The notes beneath the pieces were generated by a model. It saw only the letters and a list, made by a program, of their open reading frames with translations, did not search any database and was not told where the DNA came from. From the NCBI GenBank assembly GCA_026874595.1, contig CM049322.1:2217900-2281899 (forward strand): DNA of 64,000 nucleotides, written 5' to 3'. Below, one piece after another: positions 58,001 through 64,000 of this stretch; positions within the stretch are counted from its first letter, which is position 1; each line of letters starts with the position of its first letter. The position numbers and the translations under genes were made by a program. This DNA comes from Sipunculus nudus (lineage: Eukaryota; Annelida; Sipuncula; Golfingiida; Sipunculidae).

Positions 58001-59918
58001 ACGACAACACCAGCCAACCTGCAATGTAACCGCTCTGCTTTAGCAATGAGAAAGGTTTACCGAAAAAAAAAATTAAAAATTAAAGTTCCACTTTTTTTCA
58101 AAAGTGTCCAAAATTTTCTTTAATGATAACGTTTTGATAATAATAATTTAAAGAAAAACGATAAAATAATTATAACAGTTTGTCAGTCCATTTCACTTCC
58201 CTGTATTGGTATAATTGTCCTGTTGATAATCAGTCGTCCTCTGCAAAAGTAAGCTTTGTCTGTATGCCTGTCTCATCTGTGGTTGTTCTTTTTTTCAAAA
58301 TAGGTCTTCTTTAGTTAAATCAGGGACCACATTCAGGTTCCATTTTGATTAGAGATTATGTGACATTGCAGTAGCACTCGCTGCCTATCATATTATTTTT
58401 CTCCTTTGCGGGGTCACAACACTAAGTCACACACATGCAGAGACGCATTCAGCCAACAAATAACCCTATTGAAAACAAATCTGAAACTCTCTAAAAATAT
58501 GATTTTGAATATATTTACACTACATAAATATTCTTGGCGAGTGGAGAGTATTACCATATTTTTTCTCTGATCTCGTGATTTTTTAGACAGTCCTTGAGAT
58601 ACCAGTTACCAAAATCCAGTTATTCACTGACATATAAGTGGGAATATTAGTAACTGGAAAACACAACTGCAAAAAATAATACAAATTTATTTAAAAAATC
58701 TAGATTTAAATTGAAACATTAGTTTACATAAAAAGGAGCTCCATATAGATATCTATATATCACAAATTGTTCAGACAAGTTTCTGTACACAGAATTAAAA
58801 TTTGGGTCAATTTATTTGCATGCATATGGAGCGGGGCTAAGTGAAAATGTGAAACAGTGACCCTTAAGACACTTATGGACCATGTTTGATCAGTGACCGT
58901 GCCTTAGAAATATTTGGTGCCCACTATCTCCTCCTTAAAAGTGAGGTAACTTATCTCTAATGAATTCTCATGGCTGACGCATTTTGTTTACGGTTGAGAC
59001 ATAACAAATAGCGACATGTTGTTTTCTCTGTTCAGTAATTCGGGATTATACATCCCTAGCCCTAATACTTAATCCTAACACTTTAAACTATAGATTTCCC
59101 AGGAAGATAAAATGAAAAAAAGGTTTCAGTTTGTTTAATATATTTAGAAAACAAAGGTTCATATAACCTTACCGTAATGTTGAAATCAGTAATGCTGCAC
59201 AAACAGAATAAGGGCGTCCCTATCAACATGAAACTGGGCATGTTATTTCATATCTATCAGGATAAATCTTGAACCAATGCAAAAAGAAGCTGTAAAATGT
59301 ACCTCCCAGCATTCGGCATAAATGCACATACAATAAAAATACATGCAATATAAATCGCATCAGCACTCTGATATACGACAACGTATATATTCTTGTCCAA
59401 ACAAGTACATTAGCTAACATGACATGGCGCGTCCGCATATGATAATTATCGCGTAAAAACGAGATACTACGCACGGAAATAAGATAATAAAAATTTAAAT
59501 TTTTGTGTGTCCTATACGAGCCACCGTATTTATTTAAACAGAAAATGGAATAGTCGAAAAAAAAAAATCCTGTGCATTACACCCATCCCCTTAGTTAACT
59601 CTATCCTTGTTTTTTTTGCCGATAAACCCAGACACTAAGATATTATATTGCCCGCCTCTCATCTCTGTCCGTTCTGCCCCGCTACCCAAGATAAGATAGC
59701 TCGACTGTGTGTATGTACAGATTATTGAAGTAAATTACTTATAACATCTGGATATACTTACAGAACATAACTACCCATTCCTCCAGGAGGAAGCAGTCAC
59801 TATTATCACCGATGAAGACTGTGTAAGCGCTACTTCCCTTCCTTGGATTCCGACAGGCGGCGCTGTGTGTGGGAACTCGGCGAGCGGTAGACAAGCATGT
59901 GCAGAATACCCAATATGG
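26216..59918 (+). CDS. Secreted serine-protease homologue with duplicated N-terminal domain, 10 exons, 3' incomplete
   Basis: Gene model: join 26216-26285, 30762-30859, 31174-31324, 32074-32186, 33568-33679, 38678-38751, 45131-45216, 45709-45834, 52508-52641, 59764-59918. This gives 373 codons and every junction keeps phase. Residues 1-16 are a signal peptide (MKTLVVLGVLVVLLAV). Residues 26-103 and 109-181 are two copies of an unnamed domain, each with four Cys, a C-L-x(2-3)-W-x(3-4)-C core, GTxAPxxG and a final C-(Y/F)-G. Residues 183-373 are a chymotrypsin-fold (S1) domain. Catalytic Asp is present in NDIAL (281), but the His site is Tyr (TAYC, 231) and the Ser site reads CAEYP (Pro 371). 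The bond normally cut, R|IVGG, is F|IFGT (191-192). It should be secreted and proteolytically dead, as in the serine-protease homologues known as cofactors in invertebrate immunity. The ligand is unknown. N-glycosylation sites: NGT 93, NET 128, NAT 169. The last exon must lie beyond the window. Confidence 0.9.
26386..26433. repeat. TA microsatellite
   Basis: (TA)n in intron 1, 100 bases after exon 1. Confidence 0.95.
26434..27949. other. Intron 1, no gene seen
   Basis: AT-rich intron sequence. AAGAACGGATATGTTCTGGTGC at 27010 partly repeats GAACGGGTAAGTTCTGGTGC at 26964 (46 apart). No exon of the gene is expected, because exons 1 and 2 join in phase. Confidence 0.5.
27950..28470 (-). repeat. 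Dispersed repeat family, reversed copy
   Basis: It starts at GGCACGTGGGTCATGACGCT then CAGCTGAA, the reverse of the 13835-13875 terminus. The body has subrepeats with CATGACCTAAT(T/G)TCAGGTTTCC at 28311 and 28467. Read on the minus strand it contains GGACCTAGAAACTTCTTATT like the 13490 copy. Confidence 0.55.
28471..29499. other. Intron 1, no gene seen
   Basis: It contains AAGATGGCCGCTAATCTCGG (28576) and AAAATGGCCGCCTTCATGAT then GGCCGCC (28968), short words common in dispersed repeats, plus ATT trinucleotide runs at 29230-29270. No coding frame is supported. Confidence 0.45.
29505..30410. repeat. 333-bp tandem repeat, about 2.7 copies
   Basis: GCAGCGCCACCTAACGGCCAT at 29838 recurs as GCAGCGCTACCTAGCGACCA at 30171, exactly 333 bases on. 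Shared blocks are TTTCGAGATATTA or TTTTGAGATATTAG, CCTGTAGTATGCTATAA, GAAGCAGGCGAAAT, GACAAACAGACAGACATACT, CGACCAGACCAGA and AAAATAAGCTATA(A/G)TT. The first copy is partial (29580-29837). It is intronic and non-coding. Confidence 0.88.
30762..30859 (+). CDS. Exon 2: first half of domain copy 1
   Basis: The acceptor is TTTGTTTCTTTCAG. The exon is phase 1 in, phase 0 out. It encodes KGCKSPPHSDACLLNKWIFA then GCLPEGTAAPPNG, with Cys 26, 35 and 45. The donor is AATGGG|GTAATT. It corresponds to exon 4 of copy 2 (C.RLWNETSC...GTKAP..G), including both intron phases. Confidence 0.88.
31174..31324 (+). CDS. Exon 3: second half of domain copy 1
   Basis: The acceptor is ACTGTTGGTCAG. Phase 0 in, phase 1 out. 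It encodes TMTEFWRKMSVPAMKDDMKQ then YRRRAIRGWTVREGPENGTE and YMTLCYGKQG, with Cys 101. The donor is GGAG|GTGAGT. It is paired with exon 5 by position, phase and the closing C-aromatic-G. A run of 13 G lies 15 bases into the following intron. Confidence 0.88.
32074..32186 (+). CDS. Exon 4: first half of domain copy 2
   Basis: The acceptor is TTTACTTATTACAG. Phase 1 in, phase 0 out. It encodes DDCGGDEQPGPHTVACLRRL then WNETSCYMTGTKAPLRGP, with Cys 109, 122 and 132. The donor is CCG|GTAAGG. The nine-residue gap between the second and third Cys equals that in copy 1. Confidence 0.9.
32745..33275. repeat. 43-bp minisatellite in intron 4
   Basis: About 12 copies of a 43-base unit: GACATTACGTACATGTTACG then GGCGGCTGGACCATGATACT and CGC. 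Adjacent GTTACGGGCG words are 43 bases apart. Copies vary at several positions and some are shortened (33180-33200). Confidence 0.93.
33568..33679 (+). CDS. Exon 5: second half of domain copy 2
   Basis: The acceptor is CCCTTCTCCATATACAG. Phase 0 in, phase 1 out. It encodes AIKQLNQQTVGDIKMMAEGI then FSMANATQDKESIQQCF, ending with Cys 180. The donor is TTCG|GTGAGT. It aligns with exon 3 (M..DM/I......C-aromatic-G) but is 13 residues shorter. Confidence 0.88.
33680..34540. other. Intron 5, no gene seen
   Basis: AT-rich intron sequence upstream of the LINE. I searched it for an IVGG-type exon and found none; that exon is at 38678. Confidence 0.5.
34560..38420 (+). mobile_element. L1/Tx1-like LINE with inverted 5' segment
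   Basis: On the minus strand, 34563-34979 encodes the first part of an APE endonuclease (LFLQETHGT, NIYAPN, VGGDFN). From about 34980 the plus strand continues the same protein: KRYTWRQ and SRLDYWW near 35090-35145, SDHCAVILDLE at about 35205, then reverse transcriptase (SWRPISLINVDYKILSKTLA, 36008; DFEKAFDSLEW, 36215; RQGDSLFPYLF, 36388; QYADDT, 36510). One frame is open for 441 codons (36238-37563). A shift leads into 37578-38042, with the L1-type C-terminal CTFCKRAQEQLIHLFWSC. The 5' half of ORF2 has several stops and shifts. The 3' end has AATAAAAAAATC and a final A run at 38420. The inverted front is the signature of twin-primed insertion. It sits in intron 5. Confidence 0.9.
38678..38751 (+). 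CDS. Exon 6: activation-site region of the protease-like domain
   Basis: The acceptor is TTTGCTTTGCTTTGTAG. Phase 1 in, phase 0 out, 74 bases. It encodes GCGISSIDKFIFGTSVTDAK then RWPWV. CG is the usual Cys before an S1 domain. FIFGTSVTDAKRWPW aligns with R|IVGG.......WPW, with 14 residues from Ile to the Trp as normal. The residue before the would-be cut is Phe, not Arg or Lys. The donor is GTG|GTTCGT (weak); TGG|GTGGTT one codon earlier is equally in phase. It is missed by length-based ORF searches. Confidence 0.82.
38846..44492. repeat. 92-bp satellite, about 61 copies, in intron 6
   Basis: The consensus unit is CCTGATTAGTTAACAGTAAT then TAATTGTACATGAATGTTTA, TTAAATAATAGAATAGCTGT, AAATAACGTTTGATAACATG and GACACTACACTA. 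Units vary widely and shortened ones occur (CATGAATCATTTATAATAGC replacing the middle part). A higher-order period of 610 bases shows at 39751 and 40361 (ATCACGTCTGATGATATGGG). It is very AT-rich with no coding frame over 70 codons. Confidence 0.95.
44493..45130. other. Intron 6, right flank, no gene seen
   Basis: Unique AT-rich sequence from the end of the satellite to the exon 7 acceptor ACATTTTACTTTACAG. Minus-strand frames here have no recognisable motif. Confidence 0.5.
45131..45216 (+). CDS. Exon 7: region of the lost catalytic His
   Basis: Phase 0 in, phase 2 out. It encodes VGIFLYGIYCTGALIGPKWV then LSTAYCAYT. This aligns with the S1 stretch (hhG....CGGSLI...WVLTAAHC); the two Cys that form the His-loop disulfide are kept (216, 232), but His is Tyr 231. 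The donor is ACAC|GTAATA. Confidence 0.93.
45217..45708. other. Intron 7, no gene seen
   Basis: 492 bases of AT-rich intron ending in TTATTTATGTTTCAG. Confidence 0.7.
45709..45834 (+). CDS. Exon 8: S1 domain middle strand
   Basis: Phase 2 in and out. It encodes TQEGMGVLAGGHLIDLSENK then HMQNVLVARTHISPKYQNYS and DR. It fits the S1 pattern V.LG.H.L......Q...V......P.Y. The donor is ACAG|GTCCGA, weak after GT. The next exon joins it in phase to give RVENDIAL. Confidence 0.88.
45871..46013. repeat. TA, GATA and CA microsatellites
   Basis: (TA)n at 45871-45927, (GATA)n at 45926-45943, (CA)n at 45976-45998, then (TA)n to 46013. It is 36 bases after the exon 8 donor. Confidence 0.95.
46014..46533. 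other. Intron 8, left flank, no gene seen
   Basis: Unique intronic sequence between the microsatellites and the 76-bp array. No exon is needed here for phase. Confidence 0.5.
46534..51672. repeat. 76-bp minisatellite, about 68 copies, in intron 8
   Basis: The consensus unit is GATGATAGCCTGGGGCTCGT then GGTAACGTGTCTAGTTGAAG, GCGAACACATTGAGACCTCG and GACATAAAGCATAAAA. Two main sub-types alternate: CACATTGAGACCTCGGACAT, and CACGTCCAGGCCACGGACAT. Others carry CACACCAAGATCTCGG and CTAGGGGAAGG. Sub-type order repeats over several hundred bases (for example GGCTGGTGGTAAGGTGTCAA at 47101 and 47424, 323 apart), so blocks of 4-5 units were copied together. Minus-strand frames of 60-220 codons (RGLNVFAFNLTRYHEPQ) are by-products of the repeat. 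Confidence 0.97.
51673..52507. other. Intron 8, right flank, no gene seen
   Basis: Unique sequence with moderate GC up to the acceptor ATGTTTTGCTTATTTTAG of exon 9. Confidence 0.5.
52508..52641 (+). CDS. Exon 9: catalytic-Asp region of the protease-like domain
   Basis: Phase 2 in, phase 1 out. It encodes (R)VENDIALFELAEPLTLSPKI then RPVCLPVPGGAAYTDCYYAG and WAPVG. NDIAL carries the Asp of the triad (281), VRPVCLP-like IRPVCLP and C-x2-(A/S)GW are standard S1 landmarks. The donor is GTTG|GTAAGA. The best-conserved exon of the gene. Confidence 0.96.
52642..53160. other. Intron 9, left flank, no gene seen
   Basis: AT-rich unique intronic sequence before the antisense LINE. Confidence 0.55.
53165..56665 (-). 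mobile_element. Degraded L1/Tx1-like LINE, antisense
   Basis: Read on the minus strand from about 56660: LRVVSLNVRGIR (start of APE endonuclease), VFYIVNIYSPNAEN (56330), DIWRVENESKTFTWKRS (56100), then reverse transcriptase with YKTWRPISLLNMDYKILTKT (55115), GILISFDYEKTFDSLESNF (54900) and VFYADDTTALL (54590-54611). It continues with KGRILISKSLL (54285) and a C-terminal region (53557-53853) ahead of a 3' end with AATAAAAAAA at 53168. Stops and frameshifts occur throughout. GGDFN is changed to GGWKT. It is an older relative of the intron 5 LINE, in the opposite orientation. Confidence 0.88.
56666..59763. other. Intron 9, right flank, weak duplication, no gene seen
   Basis: Segment 57230-57380 (ACAAATATTAGTGCGACTGT ... 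ATAATATCAAATCCCAAATA) is loosely repeated at 57450-57600 (ACAAATAACAATCAGAGCGA ... ATAATGTCAAATCACAAATA). The rest is AT-rich unique DNA. The intron ends with CATCTGGATATACTTACAG. Confidence 0.5.
59764..59918 (+). CDS. Exon 10: region of the lost catalytic Ser (3' end uncertain)
   Basis: Phase 1 in. It encodes EHNYPFLQEEAVTIITDEDC then VSATSLPWIPTGGAVCGNSA and SGRQACAEYPIW. LQE..V.II.DEDC, then C(A)G and G...AC, are the S1 landmarks before the active Ser. The expected GDSGG after AC(Q) is replaced by EYPIW. I end the exon at TGG|GTCAGT (59919). If that donor is not used, the frame runs to a stop at 60051-60053 inside a 31-bp repeat. GTAGAC at 59887 is an alternative donor that would leave out the ACAEYP segment. 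Confidence 0.82.
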
Positions 59919-59994
59919 GTCAGTGTTAACCCTTCACTTCCTGAACCACTCAAATCTAAATACATAACAACATCATCCACTCCAATCGAAGTCC

Positions 59995-60420
59995 AAAACA
60001 TCCTCACCCACTCCCATCTTAATCCATTACACACTCACCAACTCCCATCTTAATCCGTTACACCCTCGCCCACTGCCATCTTAATCCGTTACACCATCAC
60101 TCACTGTCATCTTTATCCGTTACACCATCACCCACTCCCATCTGCATCCGTTACGCCATCACTCACTCCTATCTTAAAACGTTACTCCCTTACTCTCTCC
60201 GTTCTTACTCTGTAACACCGTCACCCTTTCCCATTTTAAAACATTTTATCCTCACCCACTCCAATTGTTACACGTTACATTCTTATCTACTGTCACCTAA
60301 ATCCGTTACATTATTACCCACTCCAAGAATAATACAACACACCATCACCAATCCCATCTTAATCCGTTACATCCTCACCCTCTCCCACCTTAATACGATA
60401 CATCGTTAACCATTCCTTCT
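59995..60420. repeat. 31-bp minisatellite after exon 10
   Basis: About 13 loose copies of a 31-base unit: TACACCCTCACCCACTCCCA then TCTTAATCCGT. It begins within 80 bases of the exon 10 donor and decays toward 60420. Confidence 0.9.
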
Positions 60421-60431
60421 TAATCATTTTC

Positions 60432-60435
<4 letters not shown>

Positions 60436-60475
<40 letters not shown>
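60436..60475. repeat. TA microsatellite
   Basis: Uninterrupted (TA)n. Confidence 0.97.
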
Positions 60476-60476
<1 letters not shown>

Positions 60477-60825
60477 TTGAACATATTAATTTCAACAAAT
60501 ATATTTCTCAAGGAGATGAATTAAAAATCGAGCATTTTATTGTTTCATCCTTACATAAACCTTTCTTTAATGGGTTTACATCTGTTGAAGAGAACATTCT
60601 TGTATATACAATACAAATATTTTTTGGAAAAAATGTTCTAAAAAATTAAAAATAATCCATTCTGTTAGTTTAAAACTTAATTATGCGTTTTTGTGAATGT
60701 TATCAATTAATATTAAGCCGGTTGTATTAGCACCTAACGATCATATACGTTATTTTGTGTTGAAACGCTTAGTTCATGGACAAAATATGCGTTTCGTTTA
60801 AGTACATTTTATGCCAGCTTATGGG
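60476..60825. other. Intron, no gene seen
   Basis: AT-rich unique sequence. I looked here for the final S1 exon (GGPL ... GVYT ... Y) and did not find it. Confidence 0.55.
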
Positions 60826-63800
60826 TGAAGGTACATTTGGCGTTTAGCATCTTAGAGAGTCGCCGGTTGAATAGGTTTTCGTGTGGCTTCAGGTACATTT
60901 GATGTTAGTTATCTTTGGCAGTCTTTTTTTTATTATTTCGTGTGGCTTCAGGTACATTTGGTGACAAGTATCTTTGACAGTCGCCTGTTGGTTTGGTTTT
61001 CGTGTTGCTATAGGTACATTTGGTGTTAGGTGTCTTTTGCAGTCGCCTGTTTTATTGGGTTTTGTGTGGCTACAGGTATATTTAGTGTTAGGTATCTTTG
61101 AGAGTCGCCTGTTGTATTGGTTTTCGTGTGGCTACAGGAACATTTGGTGTTAGGTATCTTTGGCAGTTACCTTTTGTTTTGGTTTTCGTGTGGCTACAGC
61201 TATATTTGGTGTTAGGTATCTCTGGCTGTCGCCTGTCGTATTGATTATCTTGTAGTTACAGGTACATTTGGTATAAGGTATCTTTGGCAGTCGCCTGTTG
61301 TATTGGGGTTCGTGTGGCTACAGGTACATTTGGTGTAAGGTATCTTTAAGAGTCCCCTGTTGTATTGGTTTTCGTGTGGCTACAGGAACATTTGGTGTAA
61401 GGTATCTTTGGCAGTTACCTTTTGTTTTGGTTTTCGTGTGGCTACAGGTATATTTGGCATTAGGTATGTTGGGCTGTCGCCTGTCGTATTGATTATCTTG
61501 TTGCTACATATACAGTTGGTGTTAGGTATCTTAGGCAGTCGCCTGTGGTATTGGTTTTCGTATGGCTACAGGTACAATTGGTGTTAGGTATCTTTTGCAG
61601 TCGCCTGTGGTATTGGTTTTCGTATGGCTACAAGAACATTTGGTGTTAGGTTCCTTTTGCCGTCGTCTGTTGTATTGGTTTTCGTATGGCTACAGGCATA
61701 TTTGGTGTGAGGTTTCTTTTGCAGTCGCCTGTTGTATTGGTTTTCGTATGGCTACAGTTACATTTGGTGTAAGGTTTCTTTTGCAGTCGCCTGTTGTATT
61801 GGTTTTCGTATGGCTACAGGTACATGTGGTGTTAGGTATCTCAGGCAGTCGCCTGTTGTCTTGGTTTTCGTGTGGCTACAGATATATTTGGTGTTCCGTA
61901 TTTCAGGCAGTCGCCTATTGTATTGGTTTTTGTATGGCTACAGATACATTTGGTGATAGGTATCTGAGGCAGTCGCCTGTTGTATTGGTTTTCGTCTGGC
62001 TACAGATAAATTTGGTGTTAGGTATCTCTGGCTGTCGCCTGTTGAATTGGTTTTCGTGTGGCTACAGGTACATTTGTTGTCAGGTTTGTATTGGTTTTTG
62101 TATGGCTACAGATACATTTGGTGATAGGTATCTGAGGCAGTCGCCTGGTGTATTGGTTTTCGTATGGCTACAGGTACATTTGGTGTTAAGCTTCTTTTGC
62201 AGTCGCCTGTTCTATTGGTTTTCGTATGGCTACAGGTACATTTGATATGAGGTTTCTTTTGCAGTCGCCTGTTCTATTGATTTCGTATGGCTACAGGTAC
62301 ATTTGGTGTATGGTTTCTTTTGCAGTCGCCTGTTGTATTGGTTTTCGTATGGCTACAAGAACATTTGGTGTTAGGTTCCTTTTGCAGTCGCCTGTTGTAT
62401 TGGTTTTCGTCTGGCTACAGATATATTTGGTGTTAGGTATCTCTGGCTGTCGCCTGTTGAATTGGTTTTCGTGAGGCTACAGGTACATTTGTTGTCAGGT
62501 TTCTCAGGGAGTCGCCTGTTGTATTGGTTTTTGTATGGCTACAGATACATTTGGTGATAGGTATCTGAGGCAGTCGCCTGTTGTATTGGTTTTCGTATGG
62601 CTACAGGTACATTTGGTGTATGGTTTCTTTTGCAGTCGCCTGTTGTCTTGGTTTTCGTGTGGCTACAGATATATTTGGTGTTCCGTATTTCAGGCAGTCG
62701 CCTATTGTATTGGTTTTTGTATGGCTACAGATACATTTGGTGATAGGTATCTGAGGCAGTCGCCTGTTGTATTGGTTTTCGTCTGGCTACAGATAAATTT
62801 GGTGTTAGGTATCTCTGGCTGTCGCCTGTTGAATTGGTTTTCGTGTGGCTACAGGTACATTTGTTGTCAGGTTTGTATTGGTTTTTGTATGGCTACAGAT
62901 ACATTTGGTGATAGGTATCTGAGGCAGTCGCCTGTTATATTGGTTTTCGTATGGCTACAGGTACATTTGGTGTTAAGCTTCTTTTGCAGTCGCCTGTTCT
63001 ATTGGTTTTCGTATGGCTACAGGTACATTTGATATGAGGTTTCTTTTGCAGTCGCCTGTTCTATTGATTTCGTATGGCTACAGGTACATTTGGTGTATGG
63101 TTTCTTTTGCAGTCGCCTGTTGTATTGGTTTTCGTATGGCTACAAGAACATTTGGTGTTAGGTTCCTTTTGCAGTCGCCTGTTGTATTGGTTTTCGTCTG
63201 GCTACAGATATATTTGGTGTTAGGTATCTCTGGCTGTCGCCTGTTGAATTGGTTTTCGTGAGGCTACAGGTACATTTGTTGTCAGGTTTCTCAGGGAGTC
63301 GCCTGTTGTATTGGTTTTTGTATGGCTACAGATACATTTGGTGATAGGTATCTGAGGCAGTCGCCTGTTGTATTGGTTTTCGTATGGCTACAGGTACATT
63401 TGGTGTATGGTTTCTTTTGCAGTCGCCTGTTGTATTGGTTTTCGTATGGCTACAAGAACATTTGGTGTTAGGTTCCTTTTGCAGTCGCCTGTTGTATTGG
63501 TTTTCGTCTGGCTACAGATATATTTGGTGTTAGGTATCTCTGGCTGTCGCCTGTTGAATTGGTTTTCGTGAGGCTACAGGTACATTTGTTGTCAGGTTTC
63601 TCAGGGAGTCGCCTGTTGTATTGGTTTTTGTATGGCTACAGATACATTTGGTGATAGGTATCTGAGGCAGTCGCCTGGTGTATTGGTTTTTGTATGGCTA
63701 CAGATACTTTTGATGATAGGTATCTGAGGCTGTCGCCTGTTGTATTGGTTTTCGTATGGCTACAGGTACATTTGGTGTTAGTTTTTTTGCAGTCGCCTGG

Positions 63801-64000
63801 TGTATTGGTTTTCGTATGGCTACAGTTACATTTGGTGTTAAGCTTCTTTTGCAGTCGCCTGTTCTATTGGTTTTCGTATGGCTACAGGTACATTTGATAT
63901 GAGGTTTCTTTTGCAGTCGCCTGTTCTATTGATTTCGTCTTGCTATAGGTACATTTGGTGTTAGGTGTCTTTTGCAGTCGCCTGTTTTATTGGGTTTTGT
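60826..64000. repeat. 62-bp minisatellite, about 51 copies, runs off the window
   Basis: The unit is TTGGTTTTCGTATGGCTACA then GGTACATTTGGTGTTAGGTA, TCTTTGGCAGTCGCCTGTTG and TA. Frequent variants are CAGATACATTTGGTGATAGG and TATCTCTGGCTGTCGCC. A block of 787 bases is duplicated: the shortened unit TTGTTGTCAGGTTTGTATTG occurs at 62075 and 62862, with the same unit order on both sides. As 62 is not a multiple of 3, each frame reads through three unit phases (period 62 residues). Frames of up to 227 codons (WFSYGYRYIWC) are repeat artefacts. Confidence 0.96.

Noticed and set aside
61298-63897. Plus-strand frames with WFSYGYRYIWC repeats
   Set aside because: The 62-bp unit is stop-free in all forward frames. 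The peptide period equals the unit period; no gene context.

Overview
The window is nuclear DNA from an animal: genes are split into short exons with GT-AG introns, codon use is AT-rich, and non-LTR retrotransposons, tRNA-derived SINEs and very large minisatellites fill the space between exons. The repeat types and the protein family mix suggest a lophotrochozoan, most likely a bivalve or other mollusc. That assignment is inference; no single sequence here proves it.

Two genes, both on the + strand, can be read by joining exons in phase. (1) 841-9519 holds the last three exons of CENATAC (CCDC84), the minor-spliceosome factor for AT-AC introns. Its hallmark C-terminal motifs (GATPPW, then [12 protein letters not shown] and [10 protein letters not shown]) are present, and a roughly 290-residue low-complexity tail is added by the terminal exon. 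Its 5' part lies upstream of base 1. (2) 26216-59918 holds ten exons (373 codons, incomplete at the 3' end) of a secreted serine-protease homologue. It has a signal peptide, two tandem copies of an unnamed four-cysteine domain, then a chymotrypsin-fold domain in which the catalytic His and (by the model) Ser and the activation site are lost while Asp is kept.

Layout: 1-545 28-bp minisatellite; 841-5374 two CENATAC exons separated by a 42-bp array and a 23-bp array; 6.4-7.7 kb 278-bp tandem repeat; 8637-9595 CENATAC terminal exon and poly(A) signal; 9.6-26 kb intergenic DNA with SINEs, LINE endonuclease remnants, a MITE, a broken PHD-finger/RS-repeat ORF and degenerate tandem repeats; 26.2-59.9 kb the protease-homologue gene. 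Its introns carry a 333-bp repeat (intron 1), a 43-bp array (intron 4), a rearranged L1/Tx1-like LINE (intron 5), a 5.6-kb 92-bp satellite (intron 6), a 5.1-kb 76-bp array (intron 8) and an antisense LINE (intron 9). From 60.0 kb there is a 31-bp array and then a 62-bp array that runs off the end of the window.

The most unusual signal is in CENATAC: the 42-bp minisatellite unit is the last 25 bases of the coding exon plus the first 17 bases of the intron, so the true 5' splice site is followed by more than 50 near copies of itself. The second is the protease homologue, with a module built from exon pairs of matching phase (1-0, 0-1) and duplicated. Most long open frames in the window are artefacts of tandem repeats and were left out.
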